A stretch of DNA of 64,000 nt from positions 1,743,501 to 1,807,500 of the forward strand of contig NC_134962.1 of the NCBI RefSeq assembly GCF_965638725.1, read 5' to 3'. Source of the DNA: Aptenodytes patagonicus (taxonomy: Eukaryota; Chordata; Aves; Sphenisciformes; Spheniscidae). A model generated the notes under the pieces. That model worked only from the letters and a program-made list of their open reading frames with translations, was not told the origin of the DNA and made no database searches. Made by a program: the position numbers and the translations under genes. Each line of letters opens with the position of its first letter. The stretch's first letter is position 1. Positions 1 to 12,900 of this stretch are shown here, piece after piece.

Positions 1-869
1 TTCCTCTCACAAATGAACAACACTGTACTGTAAATGCACTGATAATCACATTGTTGCTATGAAATTCTCTTATTGGGCAAGAGCGAAGAAATAAATCCCT
101 TCACATACCTGCTTTCTCAACAGGTATGTAGAAACCAACTGGCAATATGGGGCTATCCTGCAGTTTCTTCTGTTACTTACGTGATTGTCTTTAATGTGGT
201 TGATACTGGCTTGATCTAATATTGGAGACTCTGCTATTAAGCAGTTCCACTGCTCTTGCTTATGCCCGCTCACTTCTCTTTTGGAGCTTTGTATATACCA
301 ATCTTCCCAGTCACTGCAGTACAAGCGCAATTCTTTGTTGCTGGGAATGGGAGATGCTAAAGAGCCTGTCAAGCCACAACTGTTTCTGCTACTGTCTCAT
401 CCTATATGCCCTGATATTTTCTACAAGACTGCTTAGGCTTCCCTTCTCAGTACCCCAAGAAAAGCCTGATACAGGTTTTCTTCAGAAGAGAAGCGCTTTC
501 AGGCAGGAAGGGGCATGTGAGGCATTAGTTACACGCAGGTGTGTGTACAGTCCCAGGGCTACCCTGAAACAGTTAGTTGTAAGTCCAGCTTTGCTTAATT
601 GGGAATCTGCACCCTCAAGACCAACTTTGTCTTTAATTTCCTCTGTTTTGGTCTCTCTTTCTGAATTGTCCACTCAGTTGATTGCCTTCTAGAAACATGT
701 ATGTGTCTCGGGCTCTGTTGCAATAATTTAGGTTGACTTGTTTCACTTGCTTGAATGGTGTCACAGACTGGGTTAACAAGCTTTACTACTGGAACTGGCT
801 ACATTAAATGGACAATAACTTTGAAAAGCATGTTTTTGAACCTTTCTTCTTTTCTTTTAATCTTCACAG
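1..869. other. Probable RTEL1 intron, no exon recognised
   Basis: This stretch precedes the first RTEL1 exon I can support. It should lie in the intron upstream of that exon. I looked for the preceding RTEL1 linker exon and found none. A candidate block between the acceptor-like CAG near 447 and the GT near 539 has one open frame, but that frame ends in phase 2, whereas the next exon needs phase 0. Nothing else was recognised. Confidence 0.5.
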
Positions 870-965
870 GCACAACGTCTGTCAACACTTTCCCTTCAGT
901 ATGAGAAGAGGTTAACAGATGAGCAGAAAGGAGGAAGGAAGAAAATAAAGCTAGTCAGCAATACA
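870..965 (+). CDS. RTEL1: RTEL1 exon: linker before HHD1
   Basis: The acceptor is TTCACAG and the donor is A|GTATGT; 96 nt in phase 0-0 give 32 residues. The segment carries [10 protein letters not shown] and [10 protein letters not shown], matching the human linker STLSLLSEKR...GGRKKIRLVS. It is a basic segment upstream of HHD1 and could be skipped without shifting the frame. Confidence 0.85.
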
Positions 966-3900
966 GTATGTGTTTTCATGTGTCTGTGCCATCCCTTTGA
1001 TCTGCAGACTGCTTTAATTTGAATTGCAAATTTCCAGGCAGACAGATGACTCATGCCAGAACAATTATGTTTTTTCTCCAAACTGTAAATATTTATCAAT
1101 GCACATCTGCAATCTATTTCTGTCATGCTCTTTCTCAAATCTAGACATCACAGACCCAATCAAGCACAGGTCCAGGTAGGGCTAGTAGGTGAAAAGAATT
1201 GTTATCTGGCATTGACTGCTTTGTGAACATCTTCTCCCATTGACCAGCTGTGGTGGGTGGTTTCATTCTTTTTGATTAGAATAGAATAGAATAGTTCAGT
1301 TGGAAGGGGCCTACAACGCTCATCTAGTCCAACTGCTGGTAGAGCCTCAAATGGTATTACTGACCAGTTTGGGGTAAGTGATCTCATTCTAACCCCACCT
1401 GTGGTAGGTCATTGTTGTGTGTTATGTTTGCAGTTGTGCATTATTGTTTTGCACTGTCTCCAAGCTCAGTTAACTCATTATGCAAGCTAGTTGCTTAAGA
1501 GTCACAATAAATCCATGAGAATCCCCAGGTGATCTTTGTGTGCCAGTAGTTGTCTGAGGTACTGTCCTAGCTGGGTGCTGTCTGTCTGTCAGACTCCCAG
1601 TCACCTGGCAAACAAAACTGATAAAAGTAGTCACAGATCCAGAAGCTGATAATATCCAAGGTGTGAGGAAGGGAGCAGGTTCATTGCAGAAGGTTGTGTT
1701 TGCAGTTTGTTGCTATGTGATGTCATGATGAGTCAGCCTAGCCCTCAAGGTTTGGAGTAAATGTCATTTCTCAATTAAGCCTTCTCCTAAGAATAGAATT
1801 GTGCAATGAGACTTGGCTGCCTTCTCTAGGAATGCTCCTCTTAAGCAGTCAGTTTTGTCAGCAGAGAAGGTGAATAGCATCGCTCCTCTTCTGTGAGGGA
1901 GTGAATGCTCATGGATGTTAGAGGGATTAATTTTTTTAGAAATAGATATAATAATCATCTGGGGAAATTAACAATATACTTGTGCCTCGGGATTGCCCCA
2001 GTGACACTGTTTTTTGTCATGAAGACATGTGACAAGGGTCCAACAGCTTATATGTTCAAAGTGTGTGAGCACATTGTAATGCACAGCCACTTTCATAAAG
2101 GAGGGGTTGTTCTGAATCTTTTTCGAGTCCCTGCTGCTTGTGATTGTAGAAGAAGAATGTTTCCCAACACGAGGGAGTAATCTGACTTGCTCATGTGTAT
2201 AGTGTCTTCAAGCATTTTTGTTCCTCTAAGACATTTCTTGAACACCTTCCATTCTTTGTATCTCCTGCTTCAGAGATTCATGTTTTTCAGTTAATTGGAC
2301 GTTTCCAGGCAGTAGGCCAGTTAGATTTGTGTTTATTCTGTGGCACTGAAGCGGTTTTGTTTTTTCAGGAAATAACACATGGGTACGGGGGTGTCTCCCA
2401 TAATTGCAAGAGACAGTAACCTATTAGTTGAAAGCATTTATTGTTCTATGCGCCGGTGGAATTGTAAATATATTGCTTCCATCTGAATTCATGTGAGAGT
2501 AACTCCTCAAGTCATACTATTCACTGAAAAGTCTTCCTGTCTTCGCAGCAAGCTGATAAGAAAGCAGACCTGACGGAGCCGAAGAAGGCCCGAGCTACAT
2601 TGTACATCGCAACAGTGAAGGAGACCCTAAGCCAACAGAACTATGATCTCTTCTCTAAGGCTCTTCAGCACTACAAGAAGACAGATGACTTCCATGCTAT
2701 GTTATCTCAAATGAGCTCCCTCTTCATAGAGGATGAAAAAAAGCATATCTTATTACGAGGTATGACAACTTCCCTAGTATATTTATATGACGTGACCTTT
2801 TCCTTTTAAATAGTATACTTGGGTATTTCAGATGTAAGTGTTTTGGATTTGAGGTACAGATCAATCAGGATGATAATCATTAACATTCATCACTTTATAT
2901 CCCCAGATCACTGTCGTGGTTTAATCTCAGTCGGCAACTAAGCACCACGCAGCCGCTCGCTCACTGCCCCCCACCCGGTGGGATGGGGGAGAGAATTGGA
3001 AGAGCACAAGTGAGAAAAAGTCGTGGGTTGAGATAAAAAACAGTTTAATAATTGAAATAAAATGATAATAATAATAATATGATAATAATAATAATAATAC
3101 ACAAAGCAAGTGATGCACAGTGCAATTGCTCACCACCCGCCAACCGATGCCCAGCCAGTCCCCGAGCAGCGGCCCCCCCCCGGCCAGCTTTCCCCAGTTT
3201 ATGTACTGAGCATGACGTCCCATGGTATGGAATGTCCCTTTGGCCAGTTTGGCTGTGCCCCCTCCCAGCTTCTTGTGCCCCTCCAGCCTTCTCAGTCGGT
3301 AGAGCATGGGAAACTAAAAAGTCCTTGGCTAGTGTAAGCATTACCTAGCAACAACTAAAACATCGGTGCGTTATCAACTTTGTTCTCATCCTAAATCCAA
3401 AACACTGTACCGGCTACTAGAAAGGAAATTAACTCTATCCCTGCCAAAACCAGGACAATCACACAGAAAATGTTCCCAATCTAATTATCTTGACAGGCCT
3501 GGGAAAAAAATCACATTCCATGGAAGCTTGTGTTATTTTAAACTTGGCCTAAAAGTAGTATAGCTTATTCCCTGTGATTTAGGAGGTAAGATCAAGAGTG
3601 TGGTTGTGCGAGTTGGATATGTGCATTCATAAGGGTTCAGTGTTAAAGCAGTAAACAAATAGACAGAATATCTAGAGAAATTTTCTATTTAAATAATGGT
3701 GAGTATAAAGCAAGTGATCTGGGCAAGCGTGGATAGTTTACTGGTTTAGCTGGTATTTTCTTGACTTTTAACAACTGCATTGACAGGAACTGGACTCCCA
3801 CCAACATTTCTTTTAGTTTAACAGTGTTTTCTCTGTGAATTTTCCTTTCCCTCTCAACTTGTGAGCAAATGGGCAGATTTTTCTGTGACTTCTTTCATGT

Positions 3901-6900
3901 ACTAAAATAAAAAAGCATAGTTACTCATCTTGTAAATTGTTTAAAGTTAATTTTAAGGTTAAGGAATGGGAAGCTCAGTGTGAGCACTTGGTACTAATAG
4001 TAGCCACAGTCTGTTTCCCAATTTGCTGATCTTACTATATAAATAAGAAAATATTTGATCGCCAAATTAAGGCCTGATTCTAGTTTTCAAAAGTGACAGG
4101 CACCCGAAACATAAAGTTCATTTGACGTTTAGGCTTTTGGTTGGCAAGCATTTTATGGTAAGTAACATGAGGTGTAAAATTAACAGTATATCAGTTATTC
4201 AAAGTGTCAGCCTGGCAGATAATTTGACCCCACGGTTTATGAGGTAGCTGATGACCTTTTGCTGCAAGTACCTGTTTTCACCAAGAGGTAAGCTACTTCA
4301 TATTTACAGTGAAAAAATTACAGTTATTACCTATTGGTGGTAATATTACTGGAAGTTTGCATGGTAGCTGACCTTTGTGTAACTTATAAGTGTGCTTATT
4401 GTATACATATTAGATAATGGCATTTACATTTTAAGTTATTTAGCAGCACTTTTTATCTTCATATTGCCTAACCTAGAAGTCCTGCCATTGTAGGTTTCTG
4501 TGGCATTAATTACCTGTCGTGGACTGATTTTTCTTTTTTTGTTGTTGTTTTTTTTTGGTTTTTTTGTTTGTTTCCCACCCACCCACCCACCCTTCCCTCT
4601 CTCTAATGAAAGAATTTTACCAGTTTGTTCGACCTCAACATAAAAAACAGTTTGATGAAGCATGTTGCAATCTGACTGGAGTGGGCTGTGGCTACAAACC
4701 TGAGCACAGCCTCCTGCGGGAAGAGAGAGAGATACTGGCCAAGAAAATAGGTGAGGAGCTTGTTTCAGCACCGGGCAGGCAGTTGCATTGTTTGGACATT
4801 GTCCAGTGGTGGAGCAAGACACATCTAATGTGTAGAAATGCAAGGGTGGAAAGCAATTTAGTTTAATCCATATCGAGCCAAGTCTCCGCTCTGCACGATC
4901 CTCTTGCCTGCCTTTCCATAAGCACACGCAGGTGCCTGAGCATTAGTTATTGCATAGTTAGTAATGATGCCATTTTATTTCAAAAGGGGATTTTACAGAT
5001 CTGTTTAAATCTTGAATCTAGTCTGGATTTAAAAACTTTGTGTGTATTCCTCTGTCGTCTTTGCTACCCACATAGTGCCACCAATAAAGTCCTAAAAAAA
5101 GCAGGGTGTTAGCTCATCCCTTTTTATCACAGAAATACATCTACATCTTCAGGTATTTTCAGCATAGAATGGCGTACTTTAAAATGCACCATTCTATGTT
5201 CGTGCTTCCCTAAGTTCACTGTTAATGGACTGGTTTGATTTAACAGAAGAAAAAGAGAGTCAGCAGAAAACAGCATTCTCAAAGGACTCGTGCAGTCAGC
5301 TAAACCCTGGACTCCACTTGAACCGGGGAGGATTCCACTTGACAACAGGACTGAATAGTGCAGGTACACTTTATTTAACAATAAAAACACAGTCCCAAGG
5401 TAATACATGTTATGTTTCATTTCGTCTCTGACTGTAGATTCTCCTGGTGGGAACCAATGTGTTTTGTGTTCACCTAGCACAGTGGCTTGCTATCTGTAGG
5501 TAGGAGTGATGGTAATTCAGAATTTTCAACAAGGATTGTACAAAACTACAACAACTAAAGCCAGAAGTTTGTGCTGGAGACTGACCTAACATACGTCAGT
5601 GAGGGGAAGGGTGAGTTGAGCACAAAACTGCTGGGCTTCCTGTTTGTCCAGGGTTCATGAAAGAGAGCCATTTAAGGAATGTAATTTTAGATGAGGTCAG
5701 TGTGAATCCAGGTATGAAGAAGAAAACAGTTCCTGTTTTGTTATTGGTACTGTGCACACTCATGTGGGCAGTCTGGTTTTTTTCTGTAGAAACGGAGACT
5801 AGCAAATGTGTTCTCAAAATTGCACGTAATCTCTGTATGCATCCCTCTAATCTCATACTGTCCAGTATTTATCTTTGAAGTCAAAGGCTCAGTTATTATT
5901 TGATTACAGATCTTCCTGAGAACAGCTGGGAATTTTTTGTATTTCTCACAAGGAAATGAGTAGGATAGTTGGACAGCTTAGAAGTCTTTCTTTAGAGGGT
6001 AAAGAATAGCTAATCCTTTTTTTTTTTTTTTTTAAAGCCGATGTTTCCTGGAAGGCTTTAAAAGCTTTTCATGTATGAAGCCATGTTGTTCCTTTGATTT
6101 GTTTTCCTGTTTCGTTTTGTATTTTAAAAACATTTGAACAAAACAATCTTTGGTGATTATTTTGTCCTGAGGTCCGTGAGATTGATTTTCACAGGAACTT
6201 GTTTCCACTAAAAGTAACTGAGAAAATAATAGTGATAAATGCATGTATTGTTTCTGTTGCTCACTCCTTAAGTAGAGTATGCTCCTGTGAAAGTGTCAGA
6301 AAGCTGTATGATAGGCAATAAAAGATACTGATTATAAAGCTCACACCCGTGTTTTGCCCCTTTCAGGAAATTGAACTAAGCCCATCTTTTAAAACTTCAT
6401 TATCTTCTTTAACTTCTTTAAAAGTTCTTTAGTGGAGAATAAAGATCTAAATACCAAAAGATGTGGCTGGTTATTTAAATCAGTTTATTATCATATGCTT
6501 CATCCATATTTGCATGCCTGTAATATGCAAACCAGAACTTCTTCCTCTAAAACGTATCAGAAATCAAAGACCGACATTTTGAACAGAAGTCCACTTGGAG
6601 TTTAGCAGGATGTTCATAGCTGCTCCTACCTTCTGTTGTACTCCTACATTGCTCTTGTGCTATCTTGTGTGTTTTTTCAGGTTAGATATGCTTTTTTGGC
6701 ACTATGTTTTCCTGTTGGGAAACACACACATGCCTCTTCTCCTTTTATTAATAAGGGGTGAGAAATCTATTCTTTAAAATTGCTCTCAACAGTTTACTTG
6801 CTCATGTGTCAGGCCAGCACAGTTGGTTAAGCCATCTGTTTAAAATGCCGCTACTCCTTCAGTGTAGAACAAAACCTGATTTATGGCTGACCTCCGTGCA

Positions 6901-9900
6901 CAGTGTCTTCTGTGTCACCTTTTTCTCATTCCCTAGTGACCATCTGACACATTTCTCCATTTAAAAGATCAAAAAACTCCAGAAGATGCTAAAAGCGATC
7001 CCTAGAATTAACTTGCTCGGTTGCCGTTTCCAGGAGCAGGCCTTGGCTCTGCCCAAGGCCCTGCCAGAGGGAGGTGTGTGGCTGTGCAGGCAGCGTTGGC
7101 TTTACCGCTTTGAAGTAGTCCAGGAACCCCCTTCTGAATGAAGAGAAGTCGATACAGAGGAGTGACCTGTGTGCCTCTGTTCGTCTCCAAGCCCTGCTCA
7201 CGTGTGTTCTTTGTCTCTCAGGGCAGAACACCAGTCGAGCTCCAAGGAAAGACACTGAAAAAGCTTCAAGCTCTAGGAGAGATCACCACCAGGTCCTCAG
7301 GGCTACTTATCTCAACGACGTGAAAAGGGCTTTGAACAAAAGCACTTACAGCCGTTTCTATGAAGCATTGTTAGCTTACAAGAAGACAGATAACTATGAT
7401 GCTATGATATCAGTGATAGCAGCCCTCACCACTGAGAGGCCAGAAGACTTTCATCTCCTACAAAGTAAGGGTTTTTGTGGTTTTTTTAAATCACTTTTAT
7501 TTAGTTGAAAAGAAGACGTGTAGGTGCTGTGATCTCGTGTGAGCAATAACCTTTCACTGGTCATTAGTTTGCAAATTTTCCACTTCTAGGAAAAACTTTT
7601 AGCATTGGTAAACTTCACCTCTCCCATCTTTTGGTTTAGCAAACCAGCGAAATGGAGCAGCGGGAAAGATGTGTTAAATGAATGTCAGTCAGAGAGCAAA
7701 AAATGTCAAGGTTATGAAATGTTATCTCTGTTTGTTCAGTTAGAAATTGTCCATTAAAAACATTCGATAAGGCCTCAGTAATTCCAGTCCTAACCTTCAG
7801 TCAAGCTAACTTCAGTCAAATAATCATTGCCTTTTTTTCCTCCTCAATTACTACAAGTGATTGCTCTTTAGAAAAGACAGTGCTGACTATCGCAGTGACT
7901 CAGTTTTGTTCCCATGACTGTTGATTGCTGTACTGGTGCTAAGCTCTTAGATCGCTTCCAGGTTTTGGCATAAGCAGTCACACTTTTGATTCACTATTCT
8001 TCTACAGACCTTTACCTGGGAATAGTTATGGAACTGTGTCATAATTTAGTATCCTTATCATTCATCATAATCTAGAAATTTCAAGCTGATATTTATTTTC
8101 TCAAGAAGTGGTTTGGTTTGGGGATTTTTCCTTTCATGGGTTTAATGATGAAAGGATTTTAGGAAGCTACAAGCTTTCAAAATTTGAAATTGGGCTTTAG
8201 TGTTTAAAAAAAAAAAAAAAGAAAAAAGAAAAAAAAAGATTAAGAAAAGGGATTATGTGCTGGTCTTGATTGCCTTGATGGAGACATCTTGTCTTGTGCT
8301 ATGTAAAACCTCAGTTCCACCTTCTCCCGTGTCTCCGGTGTGAACTTTGCGGGAAATTATGCGTGCAGTTTATGCTGGGAAATGCTGATGTAGTTTTGTT
8401 TGTTGTCTTTAGGAAATAACAATAAGTATTCCATTGACCTTGAATAGATGTCGTAGTCTCCAATTTTTAGAAACTGATTTTTTTTTCTAATGCGTTAACT
8501 AGTCAGATTAGTCTTGGCACAGTGAAGAGTGGGAGGGAAATGAACTGTGTGGCACTGTGACTCGTAACCTCCCCCTGAGCATTCTTTCTCACAGAGTCAG
8601 TATCTTTACTGAGCAAATGTTTTGACCCCAGAGGACTTTGTGGTAGAATTGTCTGTGCTTGGCAGTAAGTCATAATTGGGACTTCTTAGAATTTCTGTAT
8701 GTGTGTTGTGAATCCTTGTCAATCAAACAGTAACAAGAGATTTCCTTTTTGAGAAAGTCTTTTTCAGATATTGTGTATGTACCTGATTTCCCTAGATCAG
8801 GTGTCAGGTGAAGGGCTGGATCAGGTATTTATGCTTAGCTGTAGAGAACGGGAGAATTTTGAGGTAAGTTGAGATTATTTTCAATACTAAATACTTATCT
8901 GTCTTCAGGCAAGGAAACCCCCATAATTATAAAATCAACAAAAGCATCAAGTGTTCCACCAACCTGAAGATACTCTGAGGAATATGGCTGATACTCTTCA
9001 GCTTCCAAAGAATTTCTCCCCTCCAAAGCAAGGAGTCTTCCATGGTCAGGCATTTATTTTCCTATGCATTTGACTGTGTTTTCTTTTGGACAGGGTTTTA
9101 CATGTTTGTGCGCCCTCATCACAAAGAGCAGTTCAAAGAGATGTGTAAAGATTTGACTGGAATGGTCTGTGGCGAGGGAGAGAAGCAATTGCAAGAGCAG
9201 GTGCAAGGGGAAGGGAGCCCTCTGAGTTTGGAGAGCTGGTGCACTAAAGGAGAAAACAGCCACGTACAAGGTTGGGAATGAACATTGGTCTGAAGTTTAG
9301 AATCTTATTTATTATTTATTATGATGGGTAGTGTCCAACAGCCTTAGCTGTGGGCTGGGGCCTCCCTGCACTAGGTACGTCAAAGAAGATCAAAGCAATT
9401 GGCCACATCCAAAGTGAGTTAAAAAAAAAAGGTGTAAGATAGAAGGCAACGTGAGGTGGGGAAGTGCAAGGAAACAAGAAAAAAATTGTAGTGCCATCTT
9501 CTTTAAACTGTTAAGCAGGTTAGGGGTGAAGGGAAATTCTTTGCACCTAAGTGGGGCACGGGCAGGAGTGGATCAAGATCCACTGTGTCTAGGAAGAATT
9601 TGCCACAGAGCTATTTCAATGCAAAGGGTCCCTTTCAGTAATAATGTGCGTTAGTATCAGAAACTTCTGTTACCAAGCAGTACGGCATAAAAAAATAGTT
9701 ATTCAAATTGTTTTGGTCATCTTATACAATGAGAACTTACTGAACGTACTACTAACCGTGTCTTGCAGCGTCTGTGTATTGTGTTCTGCATTATACTGTT
9801 TTGTATGCTGGTTTATTTGGTTTGTTGTTTGTTTGTTTTATATATAACCAGATGCAGCCACTTCTAAGGATGAGGCGCCAGAGAAAATTCAGACAAAGAT

Positions 9901-12900
9901 TTCCTCCTTCTGCTTTAATCAGAAAAGCAAACTTGAATTTCCAGTGACCAAAGTATCAAAAGAAACCAGTAACGTGAGAGCACCCACAGGCTCTGGAGCT
10001 GTGCCTATCTTTCCTCTAGAGATGGAGCCAGAGTGTGGTAAGTATAGGTGAGATTTTGGATGCAATTCTCTAATATCAGGAAAAAAGATAAGTTACAGAA
10101 ATGACAATTATGCTGGTTATCAATTAAATGATAACTGGTTCATGCCCATACTTGCTCAGGTGCAATAATGTTTAGTGCGGTTTGCTAAGTAAAATTTGTA
10201 CTTTCTGCCACTTGCATATGTTCTCACAAAGTAATTCCTTGTCTCTATCACAATGATGTAATAGTTTCTTGAGAACTTGCAGATTTTTCTCGACAACTTC
10301 CTTGTAAAGCAAGGATGTAACCTCAGTTTCTAAATGGGGATCTGAAGCACCGAGAGACTGAGTTGAGGTCATGTGAAAGAAATAATGTAACAGGGCCAGG
10401 TATTGCACTATTAAGGTAGTTCATAAAGCTCATGGTCATTGTTTTCTGGACTGCACTGGAAACGTGTATGCATGAGAATTTCACAGGTGATTACTGGAGT
10501 TTAGTCATTTCCTCCTTCTCTTTCTCTCTCCCCCTCTCTCCCTGCCCTTCTCCCTCTGTTCTAGGAAGATTCCAGTGCTCTAACTGCAAATCTGAGGATG
10601 ATGTGCCTTTTAAATGTCCTTTATGTGACTTCACTTGCTGCAAAACATGCTGGGAGCAGTTCTTAAAGGTTATCTTGTTTACTGGTTTCAGTTTTTCCTG
10701 AAACTGCTGGTGAATTTTGTGCTTTTCAGGAGAACCGCGTGGACAGCCCTGGAAACAGAATTCCTCTGTTTACAGAGAGAACACCTAAACCCTGATGGAA
10801 GATTTATCACTTCTTTCATTACTTTCCATGTTCTGCAACTTGATTGGAGGCAGACCTCTGCCTTATGCTGTCTTTTTTACACCTTTGCAGCTCCTTCTGA
10901 GCTTCCTCCAAATGTTTTCCCGACTAGAGCTGTGCAGGCAGCAAGCTGTGGAGTCAACTTGGGAAAAAAAAAATTTCTTTCTACATCTGAACCTCTACTT
11001 TTTTTTTTTCTTGCTTAGTTTCATAATTTTCCCCATCTAAAAACCTACTCTAAAGCCCTATCATGAGATAAGGCAAATTCACGCTCAAATATCTCCTGTG
11101 TTATCCTTTGGTTTTCCTGGCTGAGTAAATTGGTGGTTGAAATTCTTTAGGTAAGAGGATGTAACTGATCCCACAGCGCATGTGTTTGGTAGCATCTTAC
11201 CCAACATTTGATTCAGCAGCCAGGTATTAATAATCTGTGACCCTGGGCATGGAAGTCTAATACAAGAGTTGAGTGGTTTCTAAACATTCATCGGTGATGA
11301 AGAAGGCTGCTCATCAGTGGAGCTCAGGAACCTACCTGAAAACAGTACAGAAGGAAAAGAAATTTCTCCAACTTGTGAATCTATAAGCAAGTACAAAATA
11401 ATCAGTCATTCCAAGTTCCAGAGGAAGGTCTCTTTCTCAGGAAGAAGACACTGTGAATTATGTCAGCTAATTGTAGAAAATAAACAGTATACTAACATCC
11501 AAATAAAATATAACGACCAAAACAGACTTGGTCCAAGAAGAATATAGAATAATGTCCAGACTGATGTTCTCAGACATAAATCTCCTAGAGGGAATTCAGA
11601 ATAGCTGTTCAACTAAATCTCATCCTCAGTCTGCTGTGCCGTATTTCTTTAAAAATGTTAAAATCCGAAAGTATTCGATTATAAGGAGCATATGTAAGAA
11701 AGTACAAGAAAGCCAAAGGAAGGCATCTCATGTTTGCTGCAGATTGGGCAGTCAAACCAGTTGCCTTCAGTCGGCATTACCACTGAATGCTCAATTGTTC
11801 CTTCTGTGCCAAAGTATAATGGGGATGAACATCTGACAGTCGGCATACTCCACTTCAGAAAAGATTCTAGGAAAGCCATGACAAGAATTTTGCTAGCGTG
11901 TTTTCATAACCTCTGCTGCTTGAGACTTGAGCTGATTAAGGAACAGAATGAGCTCCCTGGAGAGGTTTCTTTTTGGTTAAGCAAACAGTTACTATCCCAC
12001 AGGGAGGTGATGTTATTTCAGACCATACATTTTTCTCTTATAAATGTCTGGGGAAAAACTCTCTCCTTTTGCCAGTAAGATGTAACTAATAATTGTTGTT
12101 TTGTCAGCTTAAGAATCCACAAAATTAGAACTGTTGCATATTGAGCAATTGCACTGCCCTGTTCTGTGGTTTTTGTCTTGAAATTGGTAATTCTGCGGTC
12201 TGGTTTTCTCCTTAATCCCCAAGTTAATATGTATTTTCATAGCTCATAGATAAATCACAATTTGCTCAGCCTCGATTTTTTTTAATCACTCCTTTTTCTG
12301 ATTGCACATCTCTTGGACTGGGGATTAGATTATTTCAGATTCAGGTACTTGAATGCATCCAGAGGAGGGCAACAAAGCTGGTGGAAGGGCTGGAAGGCAC
12401 GTCCTCTGAGGGCAGCTGAGGACTTTGGGTTTGTCTAGTTTGGAGAAAGGAGGCTGAGGGGCGACCTCATCCCTCTCGACAGCTTCCTGTGGAGGGGACG
12501 TGGAGAGGGAGGTGCTGATCTCTTCTCCCTGGAATCCAGTGGCAGGACACATGGGAGCAGTTCACAGTAAATATTAGGAAACATTCTTTACCGAGAGGGT
12601 GGTCAAACACTGAAACAGCCTTCCTAGAGAGGTGGTTGATGCCCCAATGCCCTTAATAATATGCTTTAACTTTTGTTCACTCTGAAGTGGTCAGGCAGTT
12701 GGGTGGTGTAGGTCATTGTAGGTCCATTCCAACTGGAAGTATTCTTTCTGTTCTATTCAGATATCGAATACAAAGCCATGTTTGAGGAAATGAGTCATTC
12801 CCCATGGGTCACTTGTTATTAACGACTTCCATATTTGCCACTTACCTGAACAATCTTGCTAGTTACAGTGAAACTTCATCCAACATTGTACCTCCCACGC

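Noticed and set aside
447-539. Possible upstream RTEL1 linker exon between a TTCTCAG and a GTGTGT
   Set aside because: The only open frame ends in phase 2, but the next exon (870) begins in phase 0, and the peptide does not resemble the RTEL1 linker.
2927-3348. Overlapping open frames on both strands at 2927-3348
   Set aside because: They lie entirely inside the solo LTR and share no similarity with viral or host proteins; LTR composition explains them.
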